DNA of 64,000 bases from Notolepis coatsorum (Eukaryota > Chordata > Actinopteri > Aulopiformes > Paralepididae). The stretch is from contig OZ020592.1 of assembly GCA_963971535.1 (NCBI GenBank), positions 123,924,464 to 123,988,463 of the forward strand, read 5' to 3'. How positions within the stretch are numbered: position 1 is the first letter of the stretch; every line of letters starts with the position of its first letter. The notes beneath the pieces are model-generated. The model was not told the DNA's origin. It worked only from the letters and a program-made list of their open reading frames with translations, and made no database searches. A program made the translations under genes and the position numbers. This document shows positions 1-9,703 of the stretch, one piece after another.

Positions 1-1116
1 TCCTCCCGCTCCTTGGTATGGGCTGGTACCGGCAGTGTACCATGGCCCGCTTGTCCAGGTGCTGTTCCTCGGTGCGGGTCGTGCGTCGTGCTCACCCGGT
101 GGAGTCGGGGGTCTGTAGCGCAGCTCCGCGGGAGTATAGCCTGGGCTGTACCGGACCTCCTGGTCCGGTAGAGTACTGTGCTGTCGTCGGGCGTGGTTCT
201 CCTCCTCTTCCTCTTCGTCTTCAGTTAGGTCATCCAGTGCTTGTAGTCTCTGGTTTAGCCTCTCCACAGGATATGCTGCTCCTTCCCGGTTGCTAGGTCT
301 CGCTTGGACCGGTGGGGGGAGGTGGTCTGTGGGGGGTATAGACCTCGTCTGTTGGTCAAGTTCAGGGTTGTTTACTCGGCTAGGGGATGCCGCCCTGGAG
401 GTGTGTCTAGACGAGTTCCTGGAGCCTCTGGCGGAGGGAGAGGGTGTTGTCCGTCTGATCAGCTGTTCTATTAGTTGCGCTTGCTGTCTGTCGCGCTCTG
501 CGTCCCGTAGAGCACCAGCAGCTGCTCGCTGGCTGTCTGCTCGGTCTCGGGCCACATTCTCTTCTCTCTGAATGCGTCTTATTTCTAGACGTATATGCTC
601 TTCTTCGCTCCGCTGCTGGATCTGCAGTCGGTCGCGTTCAGCAGCGGCGTTCAGGCTGATGAGGAAGGCCTGCTGTAGGGTCCTCTCTGCCTCGCTGGGA
701 GAAGGCGGTTGTATAGGGGAGCCTTCCCTCGGGGTACTCCTTGCGGAGCCTTGGAGCTCTATCTCCACGGTGCTCTCCCCGTCTTCTTCCGTGCCGAGTT
801 CTCTCTCGGTAGCGTTGTATTCCTCCCGGGACTCATCAGGGACTACTTCTTCAGTACTGGCGGGGTGTGAAGTCATGTCTGGTTCCCACTGGTCCCCACC
901 GTGAACTTGGTCAGTTACATTAGAACCCGTAGGGGCCTCTATGGTCGGGGTAGTCTGGGCATTGGGGTTAGACATACTTTTACTTTCTAGTTTTACCGCG
1001 TTTACTGTTAGTAGAAGACTAGGTTGTTGACTGACAGCGTAAGCCTCTAAGTACTGAGGGAGCCGTCGTTCGCGCTGCGGGCGTTGGTTAGGAGGATCGT
1101 TTCGTGGAGTGTTCAT
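1..1116 (-). CDS. BEL/Pao Gag-Pol polyprotein, N-terminal fragment running off the window
   Basis: Minus-strand frame homologous to the first ~370 codons of the polyprotein at 42708-47897. It starts at the ATG equivalent to 47870 and stays open to position 1. The differences I checked against the full copy are single substitutions, about half of them synonymous, plus one 3-base indel that keeps the frame. This part is the low-complexity, charged N-terminal Gag region rich in R, E, Q and P, ahead of the DUF1759-like core. Plus-strand open frames over the same stretch are antisense shadows. Whether the rest of the protein is intact cannot be seen. Confidence 0.75.
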   Translation of the reverse strand, partial: MNTPRNDPPNQRPQRERRLPQYLEAYAVSQQPSLLLTVNAVKLESKSMSNPNAQTTPTIEAPTGSNVTDQVHGGDQWEPDMTSHPASTEEVVPDESREEYNATERELGTEEDGESTVEIELQGSARSTPREGSPIQPPSPSEAERTLQQAFLISLNAAAERDRLQIQQRSEEEHIRLEIRRIQREENVARDRADSQRAAAGALRDAERDRQQAQLIEQLIRRTTPSPSARGSRNSSRHTSRAASPSRVNNPELDQQTRSIPPTDHLPPPVQARPSNREGAAYPVERLNQRLQALDDLTEDEEEEEENHARRQHSTLPDQEVRYSPGYTPAELRYRPPTPPGEHDARPAPRNSTWTSGPWYTAGTSPYQGAGG

Positions 1117-1168
1117 CATAGGCCATTTCAATATTAATAACACTATATTAATATTACACTAATTACCC

Positions 1169-1185
1169 TCCGGCTCGAAGGACCA
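1169..1185 (-). other. Primer binding site, tRNA-Tyr (copy 1)
   Basis: Seventeen bases complementary to the vertebrate tRNA-Tyr 3' end including CCA, two bases inside the LTR, identical to the site at 47923-47939. Confidence 0.8.
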
Positions 1186-1187
1186 AT

Positions 1188-2622
1188 TTTAACTGAGGGG
1201 TACAATTCCCTGACTGTATTACTAGATATGATACTTACTACCACTACCTTTGTACTTAATATTCGGCCACCCAGTACTCGGCATAAATATATTATGATGA
1301 ACACTGTCACGTAGATGAAACGGATCCAACACAAATGTACGAATTAGAAATAGGTCTTTATTTCTACACAGCGATGGTGTGTAGAGCAAGCACTTAATCA
1401 AATCAATCACATTTATGAATGGGAATTAGTATGCACTTTTATGGCAAGAGTATTCGTCGGTATATCAATAGAGAATGTCCAATCTCTGAAGGCGCAGGTG
1501 GTACATATACGACCTGGAATAGTTTAAGGAATAACAGCAATGGTACTTTAATGATTATAGGCTGGATACACTAGGGGGGGTTAATCCGGTCGCTTGTAAG
1601 CCGACAGGAGTAGGAAGGGGGGGGGGGGTAGAGTCCGGCCGCCTCATCCGGCCAAGGGTATCCCAGGTGAACCCACTGTAGTGCCGTTCAATGCGCCGGC
1701 GATCCTTGGACCACAGATGAAAGCAGGTGGACTCTCTGTGAGCCGGCTCTCTCCGGTCCACGGGGGAGAGACGTGAAGCGACCTCGTCTTGCAGAGCGTC
1801 TCCTCACCTTGCGTCCTCTCCAGGGGGGGGGGTTCCAACACACGGCAGTGTCGGGGGTCTTTATCCATGGAATAATCAACGTATACAAAGCATAATCCGT
1901 GCCTGGGAAGGCGGGCTGTCGTCGGTAGAATAATCCGGTATACAGGTCCACTCGCTCGTCGGCTCTGGGGCTCCTCGGGTGCAGCTTCACGTGGGGTCAA
2001 CCACCCTGGATAAGCAGCCAGTTCTCTGCCCGAAACGATGGGGTACTGACTACGGTAGTATTCTCACCGCACGAAGCACTATATATTAACAGACTATTAT
2101 TAGCTTAATAGACTACGTCCAACTCGACGATATAGTGCCAAATATGACTATTCAAATATTAATATACACGATGTCTCAATACCGATGGTAGGCGAACTTG
2201 GCCTTACTCCCACACGTGGCGTCGCGGGGAGGCTTTACGTCTGTGACTCTATTGGAGGGTAAGAAACTGGACTGAAAAGAAAGTCCTACTTTAGTAGCGC
2301 AGTATATATACGCACTATGAACAAATAGTCCCATTAGTGGTGCGGTAGCCAGATTCCTACGCGGAACTAGGACTTGTTCGTACATGTTGAGCGGTACGTT
2401 TGAACTGGGTCTGAGGGGTATGGCAGCCTGGCACCAAGGTCTCGACCAATAGTAGAATGGAGACTATTATGGGATGTTCAGTAGGCTAGAATGGATATTC
2501 AATGCATATTGTACAAGGAATATACAAGGGATATCAGGGAATATTAGAGAATATACAAATACAATTAAATATATATATATAAATAAATATATATATTCGG
2601 TTTAATCTGGCCCTTCACAACA
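1188..2622 (-). repeat. BEL/Pao LTR, copy 1 (5' LTR in element orientation)
   Basis: 1435-bp LTR matching 41166-42599 and 47942-49373, ending CA at 2622. Its outer terminal dinucleotide at 1188 is TT instead of TG. Small open frames inside it (e.g. 1644-2000) recur in the other LTRs but have no recognisable domain and are not called as genes. Confidence 0.92.
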
Positions 2623-2764
2623 GTAATAAATCGCAATATATCGCAATATTAATATCGCAATACTCAGCATATCGCAATATATTTAGTATCGCAATACTAT
2701 CGTATCGTGACTCAAGTATCGTGATAGTATCGTATCGTGAGACCTCTGGTGATTCCCACCCCTA
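2623..2764. mobile_element. hAT-type MITE remnant
   Basis: AT-rich segment full of ATCGCAATAT and TATCGTATCGTG motifs that ends in a hAT-like terminus (GTGATTCCCACCCCTA). The pattern matches a common fish MITE type with GGGGTGGGAATCACC ends. The BEL copy appears to have inserted into it, which removes the other end. A TA dinucleotide run follows at 2765-2785. Confidence 0.5.
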
Positions 2765-2786
2765 GTATATATATATATATATATAG

Positions 2787-2996
2787 CTATCCACATCTGT
2801 CTGTACATACCTGCATATAATACTTTTTACATATTTGTAGATACTATATCTATATCTGTACATATACCTTACCTTCTCTTACTAGTTACGCTGCTGGCCA
2901 GTATGACTTACTACCATAGTGTCTTTATACCTGTATCACTGTACATATTAATACTACAACTCTGTACATGCATCTGATTAGCTAAGTGGATCGCTT
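2787..2996 (+). mobile_element. LINE 3'-tail fragment, copy 1
   Basis: About 210 bp nearly identical to 36905-37110, including the shared stretch around TTACGCTGCTGGCCAGTATG. The second copy continues to a tail that resembles the short AT-rich repeat tails of L2/Rex1-type LINEs. No coding sequence is present. The family assignment is inference; the similarity between the two copies is visible directly. Confidence 0.6.
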
Positions 2997-3147
2997 CATA
3001 GTTCCGTGTCCTCAACTTTGGAGGACGTGAATCCCCATGCGCTCAGGTTTGCACTACATTTCTATCTCTACCTCAGTTTTAGCAGTTTTGTATATTTGTT
3101 TTACTGTATAAAGCACAATCTCAGGAGGCTCATACAGAAGCATTTCA

Positions 3148-3186
3148 CTGTTTGTTTGTTTGTTTGTTTGTTTGTTTGTTTGTTTA
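3148..3186. repeat. (TTTG)n microsatellite
   Basis: About nine uninterrupted GTTT units. It forces open the small frames on both strands here, which are not genes. Confidence 0.9.
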
Positions 3187-3370
3187 TTTACACATATAAA
3201 AACAATTACATATATAATACAATATAATCCACAAGGGATGTGTAGGACAAGTCGCATAATATAGTCTGGAGCCCCCAGAATTTTGAACACCTCAGAAAAA
3301 AGGGTCTCGTTTCTTAGCCTGTTCAGCTCCTCGATCTCTACGGTCCACCAGAACCTGAGGCGGTTACCGT

Positions 3371-3518
3371 CGGTAGTGTGATAGTAAAGGGTTAACATTC
3401 TGTAGTGTGGCAGTGAAAGGGTTAACCTGCTGTTGTGTGGCAGTGGACGGGTTAATCTTCTATGTGTTGTCGCAGTGAAAGGGTTAACCGTTTGGTAGTG
3501 CGGCAGTGAAAGGGTTAA
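3371..3518 (-). repeat. TTAA-bounded monomer cassette, locus 1
   Basis: Five 29-32 bp monomers, each separated by TTAA. Read on the minus strand each has the form TTAACCCTTTCACTGC plus a variable 3' half ending near AGAAGG or AAACGG. The order of monomer variants is the same as at 35261 and at 9661/12607. The outer right boundary is TTAA (3515-3518). Confidence 0.8.
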
Positions 3519-4128
3519 ATGGGCGACGCATACAGATATGGGCCTCTGGTACTTTGATCTGGCTGAAGAGGCCCTCCTGGTGGCTCTGGAGCGGCAGCTA
3601 GTTCAAACATCACCCTCGGCAGAGCAGAGGGAGGGAGGCGCTGGTGAATCAAACACTCGTACCGCGGATCCGAAGGGGGACGAGACGCGGGGAACCGAAC
3701 ACGCGCTCCGCTTTAACCATATTTCCATGCAGGTGTTGCACACAGTGATGTTCCTCTATCTGTGGCTCCATGTTCCCCGTCGGGGGGCGAGAGCAGAGCG
3801 CGGCGTGAAGTGAGCTGGAGGGAGGAGCCGGCGAATCAAAGAGGCCCCCCGGGGCTTCAGCCAGTTAGGGCTTCTTCAGGGCCTCGGGGCGCCATCCAAA
3901 CCCATTAGGCTCAACGCCACGGGGGTACACTACACACCCATCACCAGACGCCCAGGATAAACCACCTGGACAGCGGGAGAAAGATGTGTGGTGAGGTGAG
4001 GTGTTTCCGCAGCTCCATGACGGGATGCAAGCCTGCGGGAGCAGCATGTGGGAGATACAACTCCCCCCCCCCCCCCCCCCCCCACCTCTCTTTGATCTCC
4101 CTCACCCATCCTTTCCTACCCTCATCCC
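3519..4128. other. No gene recognised; GC-rich unique-looking DNA ending in a poly-C run
   Basis: A 91-codon plus-strand frame (3538-3813) has no domain or compositional support. A run of about 20 C lies at 4063-4083. The 3840-4030 stretch is GC-rich without recognisable element ends. The last eight bases (CTCATCCC) are the target duplication of the next element. Confidence 0.5.
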
Positions 4129-4827
4129 CAGGGGTGTAAAGTACTTGAGTAATTGTACTTCGTTACAATACTTAAGTACTGTTTTGGGGGATTTGTACTT
4201 TACTCAAGTATTATTAGGTTTGTATACTTGTACTTTTACTCAATTACATTTCAGAGAAAAAAATACATACATTTTACTCCTTACATTTAAAATGCAGACC
4301 TACAAAGTACAAATCTCGCAGGTCCAACCATTTTAATTAGTATATTTGTTTCTCTGGCCGAACTAACGTTAACGTTTTTAATCCTGCGGCCGCACTTTAT
4401 TTAAAAACAGCCAATCAAATCCCCATCAATGGAAAATGAACTGCTGATTGGTCCTTGTGCAAGACTAGAAAGCGGGGATCTTTGTTCAAACACCTGCTAT
4501 CAGAAGAATAGACAGTCAGAAAGAACGTTTTTACTAGAGATGCTCGATATTGGCTTTTTTACCGATACCGATATACCGATATTGTCCAACTCTTAATTTC
4601 CGATACCGATATCAACCGATATCATATTTTTATGCCAATATCGGCCGATAATATCGGACATCCCTAGTTTTTACTTTAACTTTTTAGTACATTTAAAAGT
4701 AGAAACTTTTTTACTTTTACTCAAGTGTGTTTTTAGCCAGATACTCTGACTTTTACTTGAGTAAGATTTTGAGACGGTACCCATACTTTCACTTAAGTAT
4801 TATTACTGGGTACTTTTTACACCCCTG
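4129..4827. mobile_element. hAT-type MITE with 8-bp target duplication
   Basis: Ends are CAGGGGTGTAAAGTACTTGA and, inverted, CAGGGGTGTAAAAAGTAC. They are flanked by perfect 8-bp copies of CTCATCCC at 4121-4128 and 4828-4835. The 8-bp duplication and CAGGGG termini are diagnostic of hAT elements. It has no transposase and contains a second MITE at 4535-4666, so it is the older of the two. Confidence 0.93.
4535..4666. mobile_element. Small hAT-type MITE nested in the 4129-4827 MITE
   Basis: A 132-bp element with ends TAGAGATGCTCGATAT and, inverted, TAGGGATGTCCGATAT. It is flanked by perfect 8-bp duplications GTTTTTAC (4527-4534, 4667-4674). Related to the 330-bp copy at 55931-56260. Confidence 0.93.
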
Positions 4828-4971
4828 CTCATCCCTCATTCTTAACCCCAACAAACCCTCCCCCACCTTTCCCCAAAATGTCATGACACCCTTATACCTA
4901 TGGCCCCCACCCCTTTCAGTTTTGTAGCTATAAAGATGTGGAGGATCCAGTGGGGGGGGTCTCTCATTCCG

Positions 4972-5843
4972 TTTTTTTTTTCTTATCTACTTTTTTTTTA
5001 TTTTTATTTTTTATTTTTTTTACATAACATAAATTTAGACACACAAGCATGAACAGTAAATATCCTAAGTAAATCACAGGATTATACATTTCAAATCAAT
5101 ATAAATGTAGTTTACGGGATATATATACCTAATACTTGCAGTCCAATACAATACATACATATGCTCTTGCTCGCTCTACCCCCCCGGACCCCCACTTGGA
5201 TAATCCATCCATTTTCATTCGTTTCTAACCAGGAACTACAATTCATATGCTAGCTTTTATTCTCTCCACCACTTCTAACCAAATTGCAATGTTAGTTTCA
5301 CTGATACCTAAAATTCTTGCTGTAGATATCTCTAGATAAATCACATCGAGATAGGTAAGAATCCATACCTTCCGGCAAATTTTTTCCGGTTGAATCCATC
5401 GTGAAGCTATCAGCTTTTTAGCAGCTGTAATACCGGATAAAACTCTTTAGCTGTATAGGGGCTGCATACTGAAAGACATCATTCAACAGCGATACAGAGG
5501 GATGTACAGGTATATTCAGAAGTAAGAATTCTGATAATTTCAGGGTCACTTCTTCCCAGAATTTCTTAACAGGTGGGCAATCCCAATACATATGCATAAA
5601 TGTACCCTCATCACCATTTGTACATAAAGAACATATAGAATCTTGTCTAAGTCCCATTCTGTTCAATCTTATAGGAGTCAGGTATGTCCTGTGAATATAA
5701 TTAAGATTCATTTGTTGATGATCCGGGTTGCGTGATGCAATTCGAACGTTTGCCCAGACTTTTTGCCAATCAAAATCTACTTCCAAATCTGGTATATCCC
5801 TCCTCCATACTAAGTCTAGGGGAAGGATTTCATACGAAGACGT
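4972..5843 (-). mobile_element. L1-like LINE, 5'-truncated 3' fragment (copy 1)
   Basis: Minus-strand element whose poly(A) tail appears as the T-rich run at 4972-5030. Next come an AT-rich 3' UTR and the last ~140 codons of ORF2. It aligns with the longer copy at 49788-52929 and loses homology just after 5843, the usual 5' truncation of LINE insertions. A SINE abuts the truncated end. Confidence 0.85.
5418..5843 (-). pseudogene. L1-like ORF2 C-terminal fragment
   Basis: The frame encodes the region after the reverse transcriptase fingers and palm, including the cysteine-rich zinc-knuckle-like motif CSLCTNGDEGTFMHMYWDCP. That motif, with an acidic patch and a W-D/E-C-P core, is typical of the L1/Tx1 group C-terminus. 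A shift near 5440 relative to the copy at 51356-51721 ends the frame early at 5418. There is no start codon of its own and no EN or RT catalytic core, so it cannot be functional. Confidence 0.85.
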
Positions 5844-5851
5844 TATACGTT

Positions 5852-6310
5852 CTTATCCTTTTTTCTGTATTTTTCTCCCATCCCAATTTAGTCGTTATGC
5901 CAATTCCCCCCCTCCCCTTCCTGGTCGTTGCGCGCATTTGCCCCCCATTTGCCGGTCAAGGGAGGGTTGATAGATACTATCACATGTCCCCTCCGATACA
6001 TGTGGAGTCAGCCAGCCGCTTCTTTTCACCTGACAGCGAGGACTCTCACTGGGGGAGCGTAACGCGTGGGAGGCTCACACTACTTCCCCCAGTTCCCTTC
6101 CTCGCTGTGCAGGCGCCCCGACCGACCTGTAGGAGTCGCTGTTTACAACGACCAGGATACACACCCTGCCGGCTTCCCACCCGCTAACACTGCCAATTGT
6201 GTTAGTATGACGACCGACCAAGCCGGAGGTACTGCTGACAGCTGGATTCGATACCAGTGTCTCTGCGGTGGTAGGCAGGTGCTTAGTCCGCTGCGCTACC
6301 CAGCCGCACC
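5852..6310 (-). mobile_element. tRNA-derived SINE, family 1, copy 1
   Basis: Read on the minus strand it starts with a tRNA-like head containing A box (TAGCGCAGCGG) and B-box-like (GGTATCGAATCC) sequences. It has the body motif GTAAACAGCGACTCCTACAG shared with copies at 14467, 18948 and 33430, and ends in GATGGGAGAAAAA plus an A-rich tail. I could not identify target duplications, perhaps because the insertion junction with the L1 fragment is eroded. Confidence 0.85.
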
Positions 6311-6390
6311 TCATTCTGGGTTTCTTAGCTAGTCACCTTGTTGAGTCATCCAGCCATACTCTGACTATTCTTGTATTGATACTGTTGGGG

Positions 6391-7066
6391 TAGTTCTACA
6401 CCCTCCCCAGACTGACAGTAGGGCAGCATGTGGTAGTCTACACCCTCCCCAGACTGACAGTAGGGCAGCATGTGGTAGTCTACACCCTCCCCAGACTGAC
6501 AGTAGGGCAGCATGTGGTAGTCTACACCCTCCCCAGACTGACAGTAGGGCAGCATGTGGTAGTCTACACCCTCCCCAGACTGACAGTAGGGCAGCATGTG
6601 GTAGTCTACACCCTCCCCAGACTGACAGTAGGGCAGCATGTGGTAGTCTACACCCTCCCCAGACTGACAGTAGGGCAGCATGTGGTAGTCTACACCCTCC
6701 CCAGACTGACAGTAGGGCAGCATGTGGTAGTCTACACCCTCCCCAGACTGACAGTAGGGCAGCATTGTGGTAGTCTACACAGCCTCCCCAGACTGACAGT
6801 AGGGCAGCATGTGGTAGTCTACACCCTCCCCAGACTGACAGTAGGGCAGCATGTGGTAGTCTACACCCTCCCCAGACTGACAGTAGGGCAGCATGTGGTA
6901 GTCTACACCCTCCACCAGACTGACAGTAGGGCAGCATGTGGTAGTCTACACCCTCCACCAGACTGACAGTAGGGCAGCATGTGGTAGTCTACACCCTCCA
7001 CCAGACTGACAGTAGGGCAGCATGTGGTAGTCTACACCCTCCCCAGACCGACAGTAGGGCAGCATG
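6391..7066. repeat. 42-bp minisatellite, about 16 copies
   Basis: Tandem units containing TAGTCTACACCCTCCCCAGA followed by CTGACAGTAGGGCAGCATG. Because 42 is a multiple of three, frames stay open on both strands (139, 178 and 197 codons). These are repeat artefacts. Units near 6768-6785 and 6910-7020 carry small indels. Confidence 0.97.
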
Positions 7067-7334
7067 AGAGTGTGAGAGAGACATTAGATTCATACGTCAT
7101 CCCTTCTGGTTTTATTCATAGATCAAAACACCACATCTAGACAAAGAGCTCTCAGTTCAGATCAATAGGAAAAGAAGCAAATCAAGGGTTCAACACTCAG
7201 ACACCCTCCACACACACAAGACTTGTTGGGGCATGAGTGAACTGCTGTGATCTTGCCTTATCCAGCTTGTGCCTATGCTTATGTGTGTGCCTATGCGCGT
7301 GTGTGTGTGTGCGTGTGCGTGCGTGCGTGCGTGC

Positions 7335-7377
<43 letters not shown>

Positions 7378-7480
7378 CGAGCGCAGATGTGCTTGTGTCC
7401 CCTGTTTTGAGTGACACTAAGGCACATTGTTCTTGTCAGTACTTGAAGGGCACCAGTCCTTTCAGACCCAGCTCCTAGGC
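7067..7480. repeat. Unique-looking DNA with a GT/GC microsatellite (7284-7376)
   Basis: No gene recognised. The microsatellite runs from GTGCGTGTGCGTGCGTGC into pure GT. Small frames across it are repeat artefacts. Confidence 0.85.
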
Positions 7481-7501
7481 CACAGTGAGCAGCCTCGTCA
7501 A

Positions 7502-7751
7502 AATGGTAAATGGCTGCATTTATCCAAATCGCTTTGCAATTTTGTTCCTCACATTTCACCCGTTCACTCACACATTCACACACCGACGGCGGAGGCGACC
7601 ATGCGAGGTGCCAACCTACTCATCGGGAGCAATTAGGGGTTAAGTGTCTTGCTCAAGGACACTTCGACACGCTGCCCGGGAGAAGCGGGAATCGAACCGG
7701 GAACCTCCGGATTACCAGACGACTGCTCTACCTCCTGAGCCACTGTCGCCC
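7502..7751 (-). mobile_element. tRNA-derived SINE, family 2, copy 1
   Basis: On the minus strand the head GGGGCGACAGTGGCTCAGG with B box GGTTCGATTCCC is followed by the conserved body CTTGAGCAAGACACTTAACC and a tail that reads close to AAAGCGCTTTGGATAAA. Imperfect ~21-bp direct repeats flank it (7481-7501 and 7758-7778, two mismatches, extendable leftwards). This is consistent with LINE-mediated insertion some time ago. Confidence 0.9.
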
Positions 7752-7778
7752 CTAGCTCACAGCGAGCAGCCTTGTCAA

Positions 7779-9190
7779 TACCACACTAACTCAACGCTCC
7801 CACACTTAGATATCGATTCGGACTGGTTTCCCCACATGCTGGATTGTTATTAAGCTACGTTTTCAATCACCTGGCAAGAAGGGGGCGGGGGGTAAGAGAA
7901 AGACAGACTGGCGCATTAACCAATCAAACATTTGGCGTAGAAGTCTGATTATAGCTATTAGATCTGCTCCGATACAGTCAACGTTCACACTGCACTTTCA
8001 CACAACGTCTATTATCATAAACCAGTATTCACAGAGCAACTGAAGAGGTCTGGTCCAAAATGTGATCGTCCACCCTGCAATTTCTGTGTCTAGAATGATA
8101 TATATATAGGTTTTTTATAAAAAAAAATTATCAAGTGTGGCAGCGCTTCATGGGTGGGCAGCTGTGGAGTGTGTGGATGACCAATCAGCTTGTCGAACAG
8201 CGTGACTAAGGAAGTGATCTTAATAAACACATAAACACGAACATATAACCCCTAGAAACATGGCCTGAGTGGAGTTATATCTCCACTTGAATTTGTGGGA
8301 CACGTTTGTTTCTAATTTCAATCATTTATTTTCCAGCACCTCCTGCGTTTCCTTGTATTGACGCAGTATTTTCTTGGCGGCTAGCGGTGAGCAAACAACC
8401 ATCACCTCTCACCACCCTCCTTTACGTAAACAATGACGTAGAGACTTCTGTAATTTTTGTTGAAAAAGGCTGCAGTGTCATTTACGAGGTCAAATATGGT
8501 CATCGCCTCTTTTATTTACATTCTTTTTATTTTATTTATTTATAAAAAAAAAATGTAAAGTGCAGTGAAGGCTTGGGGCCAGCTTAGAAACAGATGCATC
8601 ATTGTCTAATATGTGATTGCCCTCTATTCCACTATGTGCGTGTGTGTGCGCATGCAAGCGTGCGTGTGTTCTCGTGTTCAATGTTAAACAGATTTGATTG
8701 AAATAATGTTAAGTTGCAGGAAATTACAGCTAATTACTTTCTTTCTTGCAAAGCTCCCTCCAGACCGATTTAAGATTAGATTTCCAAACGGTACGTACCC
8801 TGTTGCAATGTGCACACTGAACTCTCGACAAGCATGCGCCCCTTTCAGATTAATTGTAAACCATTCAGAGTCCTCCTTTAAATGGTAATATACTTTACAA
8901 CGTAACGCACGTGCTGTGAGCTGCACTATACCCAATTCCAATCAACATGTTGAAATGGCAATAAAGTATTGAACTGACTGGCTCTAGTATTCTAATACTT
9001 TAATTGTTTAATTATTACCTGAGCCTATAATCTATCTCCTGTCAGCTCGGTGTGTGTGCGTGCGTGTGCGTGTGTGTGCACGCACTTAAGATGCGACAAG
9101 GAGGAGTCAAGTCAGTGTGGCTACGGGTGACAGAGCACGAGTCTGACACTCTCATTACCCTGCATATTTATAGCCTCTCCATCTACTCGT
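7779..9190. other. No gene recognised; mostly unique, AT-rich DNA
   Basis: Small frames occur (79 codons at 8306-8545, overlapping frames at 8684-8941). None has a domain, and the frames at 8684-8941 are open on both strands. A splice-acceptor-like TTTTCCAG precedes 8337, but no exon can be defended. Short GT/GC-rich tracts lie near 8636-8675 and 9048-9085. Confidence 0.45.
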
Positions 9191-9227
9191 CCGTGTGTAT
9201 CCGTGTGTGTATCTGAGTGTGAGTGTG

Positions 9228-9372
<145 letters not shown>

Positions 9373-9660
9373 GCTCAGCCACACTGATGCAAGTGTCAGA
9401 GCTCAGCCTGCACTCCATACAGAGTATTGACACCACAGGCGCTGCTGGTAATCCCGTCTAGCCTGTGGCACTGGCAGCTTCATGCTACTCAAAATAAAGA
9501 TTAAATATTTTTTTGGAGACAGTGGTAGCAGCCAACACACAAGATGACTTTTGCTGAGAATATATTCAATGTGTACAGCTCAGATCGCACCGTTTAGGAT
9601 TTCAAATAGGATGCTTATAATATGTCGTTATGATGGTGTGTCTTCATGTAGTGATGGTGT

Positions 9661-9703
9661 CTTAACCCTTTCACTGCCGCACTACCAAACGGTTAACCCT
9701 TTC
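9661..9703 (+). repeat. Start of the TTAA-bounded monomer cassette, locus 2 (split)
   Basis: First monomer (TTAACCCTTTCACTGCCGCA..) plus the first bases of the second. The array resumes at 12607 after the 2.9-kb insertion. The stretch 9690-9703 (CGGTTAACCCTTTC) is repeated at 12607-12620 as the insertion's target duplication. Confidence 0.88.

Larger units (their letters stand above)
1..2622 (-). mobile_element. BEL/Pao LTR retrotransposon, copy 1, cut by the left window edge
   Basis: This is the 5' part (minus strand) of a second copy of the element that is complete at 41166-49373. The two align base for base from position 1 (equivalent to 46752), with scattered substitutions and one 3-base in-frame indel near 103. 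It contains the start of gag, the tRNA-Tyr primer site (1169-1185) and one LTR. The LTR terminus next to the primer site reads TT where the full copy has TG, so one canonical end base is mutated. The flank at 2623 begins GTAAT, the expected 5-bp duplication if the unseen end carries the same bases. It is more diverged from the full copy than that copy's two LTRs are from each other, so it is a separate and probably older insertion. Confidence 0.93.

Noticed and set aside
6346..6966. 139-, 178- and 197-codon repeat proteins
   Set aside because: The 42-bp unit is a multiple of three, so frames on both strands stay open automatically.
8306..8545. Possible host exon preceded by TTTTCCAG
   Set aside because: The 79-codon frame has no recognisable domain, no donor site in phase and no partner exon in the window.
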